The position numbers were made by a program, and so were the translations under genes. From assembly GCF_040436345.1 (NCBI RefSeq), contig NC_133230.1, forward strand, positions 21,028,197 through 21,092,196: DNA of 64,000 nt, read 5' to 3'. The stretch is from Pagrus major (Eukaryota; Chordata; Actinopteri; Spariformes; Sparidae). The notes beneath the pieces are model-generated. The model searched no databases. It was not told the origin of the DNA and was given only the letters and a program-made list of their open reading frames with translations. Below, one piece after another: positions 14,358 to 27,475 of this stretch (positions within the stretch are counted from its first letter, which is position 1; every line of letters starts with the position of its first letter).

Positions 14358-15554
14358 AAGCAGCCATCATGTTTGATGCATTTGATGTGAGCTGACAGCA
14401 TAACACTTAGCGTTCGCAGGAATATTCAGGCCAATGAGCCGCTCTGGCTGCCAGCAGGGCCGAGGCACAGTGGCAACAGGATGCTCCTTCTACGCCGTGT
14501 TAGCGCCGTCCTGAGCACTGAGCACTGTCCTGGGAAAAAAAGAAAAGAAAAGGAACTGGGAAAAGCTGGAACAAATGACATCATCCAGATCCTTGTGTGG
14601 ACAGACTGACAGACACACACATACACTTTTACAAAGATTAATTTAATAATAGATAAGAACAACAAACGATGCGGAAGAAAAGAAATGCTGAAGACTAGTT
14701 TTGCTGAGACATGTGATTCTCACTACTGAATACTGTATTGTAGTGAACACTTGTTTTTGTTCCCCTCTAATAGATATTTTTGTCTTAGTCCTCTTTATTT
14801 AGTTTAACTGTGTCTGAGTAAAGGTGACAGGCTATTTTTTCCTGCAGCCAAAGCCAGTTGTACAATGAAGTATGAGTCGAGCTTCAAAAAGAAAACACAC
14901 ACTCCCTGTGTGAGGACACCGTGTGAAGACGAAAACCGTTTGAAGTGCGGCGAGAAAACAAAGGCCTATTTAGACCACACTCATTTTCCATCAAATGCCT
15001 CAAACCACATGGGTTTTCTCTTCTGCAAAGTAGCACTTCTCAAATTACCAGCAGATTTGGAAAAAACATAACCATTCTCCTGGATAGATTAGCTGTGTAA
15101 TAACCCACGCTTTATCCCCGAGTATCAGCTGAGTGCGAAGACACCATTGAGATCAACATAAGCATGATTAGGCTATGAGCAGCTAGTCTTTTTTCATAAG
15201 TCGTTTGAGGGCCTCATTCCGGTCCTGCTTGTCTTTGAGATAATGTCCTATTTAATTAGAAATTGGAGATATCACATTGTTTTTTAATGAGAAGAGCACT
15301 TTACCAGAGCATATGAGGCATTGGAGAATCATACACAAGAAGGATAATGGCTGCACGCGAGGGCTTGAGGGATTCAGACGAGATGCGTTTTCACTCAGCT
15401 GCTCTTTATTCCCTATTCTCTATCCTCAGAATGCTTTCCTCCAATATACCTTAACATGGAGAGAGGGAGCACTTCAGGTGTAATTCTGTACAGTGGACTT
15501 GTAAAAAGTCCCAGATTCTCCTATTATCAGACCTATTTTAATGTTTTTCCAATA

Positions 15555-15565
<11 letters not shown>

Positions 15566-15606
<41 letters not shown>
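15566..15606. repeat. (CT)n-(CA)n compound microsatellite
   Basis: A short CT run (from about 15556) passes directly into about 20 CA units. Confidence 0.95.
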
Positions 15607-15608
<2 letters not shown>

Positions 15609-16235
15609 TAATACTGTATTTCACCCTTGTATAATCTCTTTTGTTCTGTGATTTCCGTCTAGAGCACATCAGCAGGGTGGAATGCAAATGTGCGTGTTTG
15701 CTTGGGGAGAACATGGGAAGAGAGCGTTGAGCCATGAAAGCCAGTGGTGCAGGTTTTTCAGCAGGTTTCTAATTCCTCTGCCAGCTCAGTGGCACGCTCG
15801 CAGGCTTTGACCTTTTACTGTGTCACCGTCATGGAGTGAAGGGACACCGAAATATATGCCTCTCTTAGACCGGGGGCCACAGAAACTGCCAAAAATCCCA
15901 CAACTATTTTCATTTCTTATGTGTCCAGCCTCTAGTGGAGCCACTGAAACAGACCCTGGAAGCAGTTAAAGTTATATATTGTATAAAGGTTGGTAAATGC
16001 ACCTCTGACTGCCGATGCATCTCAGTTAAAAAAGGCCAGTTAATGACTTGTCAGCAGGCAAAGGTTAATGTATGATGTATCAGTGGAGCAAAAGGTAATT
16101 TATAATAGATATACCTCTTAGGGGAAAGGCCTGCACGGTTAGATTGCATATTCTATTAGCAGCACTGGCCAAGTGAAAACTACGCCAAGAGCTTATATTT
16201 TTAAAGATGTTGCCCGAATTTTATAAATACTGAGG

Positions 16236-16277
16236 ATCGTGTGTGCAGAACATCTTGAGATGTTCTGCACACACGAT
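16236..16277. repeat. Perfect 20-bp inverted repeat with 2-bp spacer
   Basis: The left arm 16236-16255 (ATCGTGTGTGCAGAACATCT) is the exact reverse complement of 16258-16277, separated by TG. The next outer bases do not pair, so the arms end sharply. It could form a hairpin or cruciform. It is not a terminal repeat of any element I could delimit. Confidence 0.97.
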
Positions 16278-16651
16278 TCACTGTGACAGATCTTGTAACA
16301 ATTAAAAGTTTACTCCACTTTCACTCATCTTTCCTGTCATCTCTCTCAACCTCGTTCTCCATCCAAAAACATTATCCGTGGCAACAGCTGCATGCATCGT
16401 TGCTTTCCTTCCAGCTCATCTGGAAAAAGTTTCCTGGATTATTACTTTTTTTTTAAAACAGTAATACAGTCAAACAATGAATGTAATTGTTTAAGTGGCA
16501 TTGCATACGAGTGAGTGAGCCAAGAAGCAAAAAACACACCCTCATTCAAACAGTACTGTGATGGAGAATTGTCAAATGATGCAGTCATAAACAATTATTT
16601 ATACATCCACTTCACTCTCATTGTGCTTGTGCAGTTTGCATGCATTCACTA

Positions 16652-17366
16652 TTAAAGGAATAATTCAACATTTTGGGGTATACACTTAAATGGTGTCATT
16701 GTCTCAGCCACTCTGCCTTCTATCCCTTGTTTCTGCCCTATGTAACTGAAGTAACTTCAATGTTTACATCAAGATACAAGTCTTCAACACATAACATTGT
16801 TATGACGTAAGGTGTTTTGTTTGTAGTCAGCACCTACGTTACGTCTGACAAGTCGTTACAGACCTGGGATTTGTATTTTTGACAGTCGTGTTGCACTCAG
16901 AAACTGTGGGTGGCGCCAAATTGCACAAAATGGCAATTTCTACATAATGTTTTGCAAAACAAAATGTGCCTATCAGCAGTCTTTTTTTACACATTTGATG
17001 CACAAATTAAACAAATGATAATTATCTAACGTGGCTCAGGCGGAAATGTTCATGGATGAGGTAGTTTCGTCAAGTTTAATTTATTTTTCTTCCGTCTTCA
17101 CCTTACTTTGACTCTCTTCAAGAAGTTATGGCAACAGGTGACCAAATAAAACCACTGTTTTGTCACAGTTTTCGCTGGGTTTGACCATTGTTGGAAGTAC
17201 GCAACAAAATATATAACACAGGTTTAGTTGTTTTCAGACATTTCAATATGGAAATGTTACATATTGTATCTTTAATGGACACATATACGAGTGGTATCAT
17301 TCTTCTTATCTATTGGCAAAAAAGCAAATAACCATTCTTTCCAAAAATGTCAAACTATTCCTTTAA
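16652..17366. mobile_element. MITE with ~25-bp terminal inverted repeats and TTAA ends
   Basis: The left end TTAAAGGAATAATTCAACA and the right end (reverse complement TTAAAGGAATAGTTTGACA) are near-identical inverted repeats, both bounded by TTAA. The interior of about 700 bp has no transposase. TTAA target sites suggest mobilisation by a piggyBac-like transposase, which is inference. The right terminal 50 bases also match the fragments at 3505 and 18739. Confidence 0.8.
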
Positions 17367-20300
17367 AATATTAGCTTTTATAAACACACAGTGCAACTTA
17401 TTTAATGTTAATGTTAACTATATTTCAGTTCCCAAATACAGAGAACATGGCCTCTGTATCTTTCCTCACAGTGCCAAATGTGAAGAGGGTATTGTGAATA
17501 AAAGCTGTGGAGCTGAGAGCAGGAAAGCATTCTGCATTTCCACTGCGATGTAGGAGGTTCCTTACGTATGATTTGTACGTGGAGGTGTGAGCTATTGATG
17601 CTGTCGACAGAATGATAAGAATTCTGTCAGCATGTCAGAATGCTTGCTGCTAATAGGAAGTGTGCTATCGTCACCGAAGCGCCCCACAGGCTCTAAAATG
17701 TCAATGACAGCATTGTGACTTGAATAAGAAGTGTCCCTGTGAGGAGCGTGGCTTGAGCCATCAAACTGTGATCACTTGTAGTCGCAGGCAGAGGATAGAT
17801 AAACCAGGGCTGCAGCCCCTGACAGGGTGCTGACAGATACCCTGCTACTCCGCACCACATTCCTGTGATTTGTCACCTCACTGACACCATTGTGTCACCA
17901 CTTCATGGGGAAATAAAATATGATTGGCACATGTCCTGGACAGGAAAACAACTAATAATAAAAACTAGACAATTACATTATATTCTAACAATGGATAGCT
18001 ACAGCAGGGCTTCATTCAGTTCATATTGAGCTGTCTGTAATGACCTCAGTTACAGAGTCTATGGCTTCATCCCACTGCTTATTATTTCTTTGTTCTTTCT
18101 TTCACCACCATTACATAAGAATCAACATGATGGTTAGATGTCTGATGAGTATTTCCTTCTTTTCTTGCACGGTGCAGGGTGGACACAACCCCACATCCTG
18201 GGGAAAATACGATTTGTACCCCCAATTAATCATTGTTAACACATCTATGTACTTTTTTCAATAATAGCAATAGCATTCAATAAAACCAATTGTGCCCCCC
18301 TAGTCCTCAGCAGTGGCACATGATGCAGGCAGGTCTACAGTATGTGTGTGGGAATCTGTTGTGTGGCCTCCAGTAAACAAAGGATATGTGAGACATTTAA
18401 AGTGTTTTCTTCCCCCTGAATACTATAAAACACATTTATAATGGTCACCAGTCTTTATTTTCTCTGCACTGTCAGTCTTTATGTTGGCTCGTGGTTATTT
18501 TACATTTGCTAGCGAGCCACAGTGACAGTATCCAGTGTTTTCAGGAGCAAATGTAGCAATGTAGTTTTCCTTAGCTCGCAGGCTGACGCTAGTAAAGTTA
18601 CTGCACTACTTTTGCTGTCATTCTCAGGAATTACTCTTGGGAAAAATTAATGACGCGCCCTCCAAAGTTGATTCGCCTGTGTGTGTTGGCGAGCTATAGA
18701 GGTGCTGGTTGGGGGATTTTATTACTTTGAAAAGAGCACGGCTGGCTGTTAACTCCTGATTCCTAGTTTTAGTGCCACGCTAAGCTAACAAACAACGTTA
18801 ACTTCAAATTTATCTTACAGACATGAGATATCTTTCCTCTCGCCTAAGTCTGGGCGAGAAATTGATTAAGCATATTACCCAAGATGTCAAACAATACCGT
18901 TGGTGGTTTGGCTGTGTGGTCCTTTCTTTTGACTTTAGTGCTCCCTTAAGTAGCCTGAGTTCTGGGCATTGTCTCCTCTGGCCCTGCCTCCCCTCCGTTA
19001 AGTCACTGCCGGCTCTGTTAAGATTAGATTTGAATTTATGAAGATTGCCTCACCTGGCGCACTGCTGTAATCTATGCTGCCGTAGTAATTCACGTTTAGG
19101 CCCTCATTTCCAATGCGGTCAAGAAGAGCCATATTTCACCATGACAATGTAATCACAGTTCCACATTAAAAAGTCATTATTGTTTAAAATCGGGGGCCTG
19201 ACTGAGAAAAAACACTGACTATACTATAGCTGTCTTTGCCATTCACACGGATGTTTACCCAAGAACAGAGGGCAGCGTGATTTAAATGCACGCTTACAAC
19301 CTTATTGATCACATGGGGGCTTGAACACACACTCCACAGAGTAATATCATCGCCCATTGGATCCACTTGTGCTTTTTGTGCTGATTAGCAGGTAATCTCG
19401 GTAACAAGCTTTGATCCCTGCAGATTAGCAGAAGGATAAGTACACAACATGTTTGTTCTGATAGCTCAGACGTGCTATAATCCGTCTTTGCTCCATTGCC
19501 CAGTGGTCTTACATGTGAAGTTTTCCGTGTATTTTTCTCTATTTAGTGTAATAAAAGCCAGCTTTTCTTAATGCTCGAGGTCAGGCTGTCTGGTTTATAA
19601 AGTAATGGATCTGATTAGGTGTTATATCCTGAAACCAAAACATGCTGCTTGTTAAAACAGGCTTTTGGAGGAATTTACTCTAGTGTTTGTTAGACGCTTG
19701 CTTATTAATGGCTGTTGTTTTCCAGTACTGCCTGTAACTCCTGATGTCATTTTATAAGATTTTGAGGTGTTGAGCTTTTCATCTTGATTTCATTGCACGA
19801 CAGAGGGAAGAGGGAGTCATTTCTTCACTATGAGCCTGGATAAGTCCTCAGGCGTAGTATTTTACAGTTGACTGCTCAGCGCACAAGACTAGCTTTGATC
19901 CTGACCCTGGAGGTCTTTGTCCCCGACTCTCTTTCAGCAACAAGGTAAAATTAAAGAACAAAGAAATGGTAGGCTCATTTTACATGATCTTGATATCATC
20001 TGTCATTTTTTGAAATCATGTCTTCAGGGCTGAATCTCTGAAGAGATTCTGTTTTTGTGCATGTGAAAGGAAACGTTTCACTAACTGGTACACAAGCAAA
20101 TTAGATGAAATCAGTTATTTTTCTTTCTTTCTTTCTCTCTTTTTTTTGTCGTACCTCAGCCTGACCTTATCAGGAGTCATTCATTGGTGAACCATTATTG
20201 ACCTCCCTCTTTGCCCAGACTTTAATCAGCATGATTTCAGTAAGGATCAATAACTTCTTTTCATGTTTCGCACTTTTCACATTTTTTTTTTTTTTTTTCA

Positions 20301-23300
20301 CAAATCAATACGATGCGTGATGTGTTGTTCTGCACCCACCTCCCCATCCTCACACCAGTGCGAGGCTAACACCGGCTTCATTCAGCTTTACTTGTTCCTG
20401 TCAAAATGTCAGACACATCTGCTCTTTTTCATGGCTCTTGTAAAGGTTTTCTTCTATACTAGCATTAAACACAGGCCAAAGAGATTTAGATTGCGTAAGG
20501 AACATTAAAAATGAAAATACTCTTCTTCTCTTCATCTATTGTCTTGTACAAGAGCATTTGTTTAATGAAAAAACCTTATGCATGAAGTCATCCCTCGCAG
20601 AGCCTTTGATCCACTTAAATCAATTCGAACATAAAACCATGTCTTCTGCATCACAGATGTATTATATTCACAATAGAAGGACAATGTGGTTCCTATGAAA
20701 TGCATATCTAACCTCAGATCAGTGGGGATCGCAGAGCCTTTGTTAGTGCTGAAGCTTTGTTTTCCTCCAGATTTATGATCGTTGTGGGGAGTTGGCAGGA
20801 GCTTGTGTGATTACTGCTTACACACTGATTTATACCTTACTTTTAATTATCTGAGGGGGTCTGCAGCTTGCTGATGCCAATACATCCCTTCTTTTGGGAC
20901 CAGGAAGGGGGAAAAGGAGCCCTCTCTGGTTTCCACCTCACCCACTCTCTCTCTGTCTTTGCTACTGGACTTGAGGAAGGATCCACTGCGCCTCTGGCAG
21001 CGTCCCAGTCCTCCCCAGAGCAACGCAGACGGATGTCTCTGACATTCATACCCAGTGTGGGATCTGAAAGGAGGCTTTATGGAAATATGAAGCTGCCGTC
21101 CACTGGACATGTAACTCTAACTAACACTCCCCAACGGCCTATAAATTATATGGTCGTGAGAGCCACACAAATCACTTCCCTAAGCCCATCTTCTCTAGTT
21201 ACTCTCTACTTTTTCTTTTTTAAGGAGTCCTCTACTGTGAAATTACAACGGGCAGGTCTCATTTCAGCAACAAGCTGCTGAACTCATTCAGTATTCAGTT
21301 TTCATACTTGGTGCATAAGATTGAAAATCTATTAGTGCTCTTACTCTGCTCTTAATTCTGAAAGTTAATTGGATAAAAACTCAACAAGTGGCAGGTAAGT
21401 CGTTTCAAACATCGTTCCCATGATTCATTGCTTAATGTAATTTCAACGCATTTTGTTTATTGCAGTGAGAAGTCACTAGGGTCATTAAATCTTTGGTAAC
21501 GAGATGTGCATTATGAAATTAGAATGAGAAAATCTATAGATATGTACTCTCTTTTTTAAAAAATACCCTCCGGATTAAATCCACATGGAAAATAATAAGT
21601 ATGCAAAATACTGTTGTACTTCCCTCTTGTTGTAGTGAGACCCTCGAGCGAACTAAAGCCTCATTATCTCAGAATAATTAACGCAGTATATATCTCAGGT
21701 TAAGATGGCTAACGGCATGGTTAAGCTGCTAACTTCTTCTTTAAACCAATTTAAGCTCCTGTCATAGTTTTCACTATGGCCCCAAATCCCTACTCATTCG
21801 TGGCATCGTGGCTAAAAGGCAAAGAAATCATGAAACTAATGTGCAAAGAGCATACTAACCTGATGTAGGGTCTAATTTCTGAATATAATATGGAACCTCA
21901 TCCGTAATAAAATCCTGTATTTTAAAGGTGTGATTGATTCAACATTCAGCCACTAAATGTTTTATTCCACCTCCTCCCTACCAGATACCACGTGATTGCA
22001 AATGCATTATTCTATATCATTATAATGTGTTTAAGGAAAAGAGATACTTTATATTCTACAAGCTCTGTAGATGTATGTATTTTTTTTTAAATAAATGATT
22101 TGTCTACATAAAAAAGTTATCAATATGACCTTTAACTGACCACAGCATGAAAACAGATACATTTTGAATGTTGTCTGAGGTATCTGTTCCAATCATTATA
22201 ATCATAATTGAACAGCCCGGGCGCTGCCCACAGAGGGTCATGTCCTGGATTTAAGGAGGCTTCATTTCAAGCAGGACTGTTTTGTCTTTCCTAATTATTT
22301 TTAATGTTTTTCATTAAATTGTCCCTTAGGGGGAGGGATCCAGTCCTCTTGTCTGTTTGGACCTCATATCAGTCTCCCCATTAATCCTCCTTTTGTCCCA
22401 CAGACCTGCGATGTGTCTTCCCCTCCAATCAACAACACAAGAGCAGCGACAGGGAGAGGGCATTAATGAGGTGGAGCTGAAGAGATATAAGAACCAATGT
22501 AATGCTTATCATTCCTCTGTGTGACATCATGACACTCACAGAAGACGTACAGTGGTACTGAATTTAAACTGAAAAATTAAAACTGTAAAAAGACTTTCAC
22601 TCCACTTGTCAGGAATATATGACACAAGAATGGAATATAATGGAATTATCACAATCCGTCATGCAGATTTTGTCATTGGTTTTAAGAAAAAAACGATTTC
22701 TAGACTTAGCATTAAATTAAAGGATTAGTCAAGATAAATAATTTTAGGATTTTCCATATCTTTACGCCACTTTTCAACACCCTCTGCTGCTGTCTGAGCC
22801 CCAGGGATATGCAGATGACAGCAGACATCATGAGTCGTGGATCTTGCATCGTCACACGCATTATCCTCACTTCCTCGCACGCTCTCTTCATCCCATTTCT
22901 TTATTTTTTCTTGTCATTTCCTCTGTCTGTCTCTACGCCTGAATCCACTTCAATCCTATTCAAAATGTTACAGCTGGAAATCAATGACGGGCATATCACC
23001 TTATTAGATCAGCGCACGGTCATGTGAGCAGGTATGGCGTCCGAGGGGCTCCTCTGCAGCTCCTCCACATTGGGGGGTTGTAATGAGATTAGTGGCGCCT
23101 GCAGGACCTCACACAGGAGATGTGGTGATCTGATTAGGGGCAAAGGACACTGTAACTTTTAGAGGTCTGTGACTGAAAACTCCCAAGTCCGTCACACTGA
23201 AGAAACAAAACACAACCCAAGCAGAAATCTTTGCTCCATTTTGACCCTCAGTTTACAAGAGATTTCCCATCCTCTTCATCCTCTGTGTCCACACCTACTA

Positions 23301-25990
23301 AGCGAGGCAAGGTGTGCACATAGAGGTGTGTGGTGGGCAATTGGGGGATTGGTGGTGTCACATTGATGGATTAGTCTGCTCATTGCTAGCTGCAGCGATT
23401 AGGTCAGCGGCCCAGGAGACAGCAACACGTCTTCTGCGAAATGCTGATGCTAGACTTACTTACCGATTATAAGTCACTGCATCACTGCCACACTCACAGA
23501 GCTGCGGTGAATAACACTGCGATCCCCCTCGGAGAGAAGGGCAACAGACTTCATAGACTCAGGGCGGTTTATTCAGTCAAATCTGCCCTCTCGGAGGAAG
23601 GTCTGATGCTGACATCTCCTCCGTGTTCAAAGCCCCTATCCTCTAAACACACGCACGCCTCCTTTCTCTTCAGCTCTCTGTAAGCGAGAAAGTGCAGAGT
23701 GGCAACAAAGGCACACACACATTAAACTGCTCAGCTCTCGCAGTGCCATCCTCTTTCACAATAATGCCATTCCCCTCTTCCCAGCAGCCCACTTTCATTT
23801 GTTCAGTAGTGAATTCTCTGGCTGTTAAACTGAAGGATTGACTGTGGTGCTTGTCAAGCTTTTATCTTTTGCCCTGATTCATTTTCATTTCCTCCACGAA
23901 GGGGAGGGCCGAGCGGCATCCGGCACCATTATTTCGTCTTAGACAAGCCGATCTCGCTGCAGAATCCAAAGACATATCATCTCGTGTGAGTCATGCCATT
24001 GTTTCTCAAAGACAGTGCAACATTACTGTACTAAGAGAGATGATTGCAGGGGAATTTTATGGACTATTACAGTGAGAGCGACGGATCTGGTGACCGCAAA
24101 GTAATGGCATCCATCTACTCCACACCACTGGGTTTAACAACGCATAAATGTGATTACAGAGGAAAAACTGTTTATTTCTCTCTTATTACCGCACCAGAAA
24201 TTACACCATGTTGTTTTCCAGAATAATTTCATCTCCTATAAACGGACCATTCTGTAAGTTAAGTAGCTTGTCTCCTTCAGTTGAAAGGAGAGTCAGTCTC
24301 TGGTGGTTATTTTCTGTTTTTTTGCTGTTTCCTGCATGTTCATAATAAAAGAACCAGTGTGATTTCTGGATACGTCATTCTATCCCATTTCCAATAATTG
24401 CCCTATACCACTCATTTTTGACTGTCTCTTTGCCCTTGAAGGTTACAGGTGAGTAAGGGGGTTATGTAAAAAGGCACGATCAGACATTTCCAATATGTTG
24501 TCTTCAGCTGCGGTGATTTCTCCTGCATAACTGTGGCATTTCCACAATGCCATTTGCCATTTATCTGATGGAGACAAAAGCATGGACTATCGCAATCTGC
24601 TACAACTTCACTCTATCAATCAAGTCATTAAATAAAATAAAAAAAGAACACTGCTTCATAACCTGGCCACTAGCAGTGCTTTATAGGCTGTGCTCCTCCC
24701 CTGCCAGTCTGCACTGATATTTGAGGAGCGGGACCATATGCAGCAACTTCACTGCTGGATTTAAGTTAAATATTCAGGTGTCATTCACCATCAAAAACAT
24801 TGAAAAACATCAAAATGTGGAAGTGTCAATGTAATGTTAGCTAGCTAGCTATTTGGCTACTGAGACATCAGCAAACTAGTCACGCTTGTTTTATGCTTGT
24901 TTCAAAGTAAAGGACCATAAACCTCAGATGTGGTTGATGATGGATCAACTGTAGATCAGATTTTATTATTTCAGACAATCTATTAAGATGATTATATGAA
25001 GAGGATTTGAACCCTCACATCCCCATATTGATGTGTCCATAAATGCTAACTATACAGTAGCTGACTGTAATTCTCCTGGACAGAAAACAAAAGGATGTGA
25101 ATGAGGGGAACTCCCGCTGTATAAAAAGCCTGAGCCACAGGAAGCACCACAGCCGCAGCATCATAAAGATAAGAGGACAGGTGTTTTCTATGCTCTCCAG
25201 CTATGTGCCACTGTGTTGGCTTTTGTCTGAACACACGCACACTTCTTTGGATGGATGCCTTTTATGGCACACGTCACAGAGAAATACACTTCTATTTCCC
25301 CTGATTGCTGTTGTCTGCTGGGCAGTTATCATGCTATTGTCACTGTTTCATTGGTGGAACTAATGGATCTGATAGGAGTGTGTTAACCCAGCCCCATACA
25401 TTTAAATACAAGTCTGTTGTGTACAGTGTGGCTTTATGTGGTTGTGGAGTTGCAGTTGCTCATTTTTACATTATTTATGAAAAATTCTTTAGCTGTTGTA
25501 ATGAAAAAATCAAATTAGCTCTTCATAATAACCTTGTTTGACATTAGAATATTGTATTACTGTTGTATGAATATTGTGCAAATTAACAAATGCCTGTGGT
25601 TGCATTTAGGGAAAACACACTGTGGATGTGATAAAGACGGCCGCCGTGAATGTTTAAAAGAAGACGTGTCTGCCCTCTTCAGGCCTGGAAAATAATTTGG
25701 ATCACAGCAGATGATCAGATTCTCAATGTCAGAAAATCCAATTAACCCAACAGGTGTGGTAGATGCAGCACTGGGTGTATCTCAGCAGGTGTGCTTTTTT
25801 TTTCCTTGTCTTATTTTTCCCTTCCTCAAAGGCCCCGGAGGAGAATATCTAACTGAACTCGCCAGGTAACTTATTTGCAATTAGATTTGTTTTATTTGCC
25901 CCATTTCTCCCCAACAGCATCTGTAGCTTCTGCTGGAACCAATTACTCCCTCAGTAAAAAAGAAGAAGTGCAAAACAGAGATCTGGTTCT
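17367..25990. other. Gene-free region
   Basis: No supported exon in about 8.6 kb. It includes the element fragment at 18739, poly-T tracts (20282-20299), and AT-rich stretches with homeodomain-like words (19500-19640, 22215-22345) that might be weakly constrained. Nothing else stands out. Confidence 0.55.
18739..18904 (-). mobile_element. Second degenerate fragment of the TTAA-ended MITE family
   Basis: CACGCTAAGCTAAC, ACAGACATGAGA, TCGCCTAAGTCTGGGCGAGAA and CCAAGATGTCAAACAATACC occur in the order found in the family's right half. The terminal TTAA has decayed. Confidence 0.55.
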
Positions 25991-26023
25991 CTGTGTGTGT
26001 GTGTGTGTATGTGTGTGAGTCTG

Positions 26024-26102
<79 letters not shown>

Positions 26103-26130
26103 GTGTGTGTGTGATGTGTGTGTGTGTGTG
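25991..26130. repeat. (TG)n microsatellite, longest in the window
   Basis: About 140 bases of TG with a few interruptions (TATG, GAGTCTGCA, GCGTG, GATG). It generates long artificial Val/Cys or His/Thr frames on both strands. Confidence 0.97.
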
Positions 26131-27244
26131 GCAGTGCATCCACAATTTGTGACAATTCCCATCCAGAGGCCAGGATTCTCTGGGGGACTTCCAGGAAATT
26201 ACACCTTGCTCTCATATCATTCCATCTTCCCTGAGTCTGTTGAGCTGCCCACTTCCTCACCTCCTCCCCCCGCTGCAACTGACACAGTTACTCTACCACT
26301 ATATTGCACCAAAATGTTACAGTAGCCCAGTTTTTGAAAAGCCATTTCATTTTTCACTCTTGTCTGGGACTTGCAGTAATGGGCTCCTCTCACTCCACAA
26401 GCTTCCATCAGTGGCACACATTCAGCCCGATACTCACTGGCCTTCTGCAACCTCAGACGGCGGATGCAATTATGACAGGCCTGATGCCCTACTGAACTGC
26501 ACTGCCAGACTGCTTTTAGCCAAACAGAGCCAAAAGGCAAAAAAAACTTAATGGCTGCCAAATCAGAAAGCTTCACTCAAAGAAGTCGTGCAGTACACGA
26601 TTTCTTATAAGCAGAACAAAAATGAAATTGTCTCTCGTTGACAGGCCTCCACACAGATTTGGAGGAGCAATCATTCAGGATTATACACAAACCCTCAATC
26701 TTTAGACCAGGGTAAAGTAAGCTGTGTGATTCTGTACATGTATCTTAACGTTCATTATAGTTGGATGGTGTCAGAAGGATGGAGGCCGGGGATCAGGAGT
26801 CTTACAGGGCTGCACAAGATGCAGGTCATGCTGAGGTTTCCCTCCTGTTGGGCTCATTCTCCTCTGACAAGAAACGAATCAGGCAAGAGGTATGCTAAAG
26901 CCACATGTATTGGCAAGTGAGCAGGAAGTGACACACAGCATGACCCCAAGAATAAATGAAGGGAACGACACTGAAAAGTGAGCCCAAGGTGTTTCCATGC
27001 CAACAAATTTTGTGTGAAAAGGTAGAGTATAGCTTTGTTGAATCACTGTGATAATGGCTTTTAGCAGCTTTTGAAAGGGATTTTTCACTAAAGACTGCAT
27101 CCACATTCTGATGTAAAGTTTGATCCCAATACAGTTTTTGGAAGGATTGCCATTATGCTTCGTACAAACATTCATGTCCCCCTAAGAGGTAATTTCAGTA
27201 GCTGTGGTGGTCTGCTGACTTTTCATCAGGTTCAAATTGAACAA

Positions 27245-27475
27245 GTTGGTTTCACAACTTTCAGAACTAATGATATTCTAATGATATTCCCATCAGCTTC
27301 ATCTGTATTTTGTATTTAGGGCTAATTAGTAAACATTAGTATGCTAATACACTTGGTAAACATTATACCTGCTAAGCATTGGCCTGTTAGCATTGTCATT
27401 GGGAGCATGTTAGCATGCTGACATTGCCATTTAGCTCAAAGACATTAGCTAGTGAGCAATGACATGCACCAAGGG
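27245..27475 (+). repeat. Degenerate 'GCATGTTAGCATGCTGACATT' type teleost repeat
   Basis: Words such as GGGAGCATGTTAGCATGCTG, GCCATTTAGCTCAAAGAC and TTAGTAAACATTAGTATGC are characteristic of an abundant teleost MITE-like family. A copy in the opposite orientation lies at 33345-33480. Confidence 0.55.

Larger units (their letters stand above)
9856..16651. other. Gene-free region
   Basis: No supported exon. It contains the (CA)n tracts at 14308 and 15566 and the perfect palindrome at 16236. A stretch around 12290-12560 has several GCTAGC/GCTTAGC-type words reminiscent of teleost MITEs, but I could not define its ends. Confidence 0.55.

Noticed and set aside
16245..16268. Glucocorticoid response element inside the palindrome (AGAACA...TGTTCT)
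   Set aside because: The half-sites are separated by eight bases, not the three needed for a steroid-receptor dimer site.
25881..26325. Several overlapping frames rich in His-Thr or Val-Cys
   Set aside because: They are translations of the long (TG)n/(CA)n repeat.
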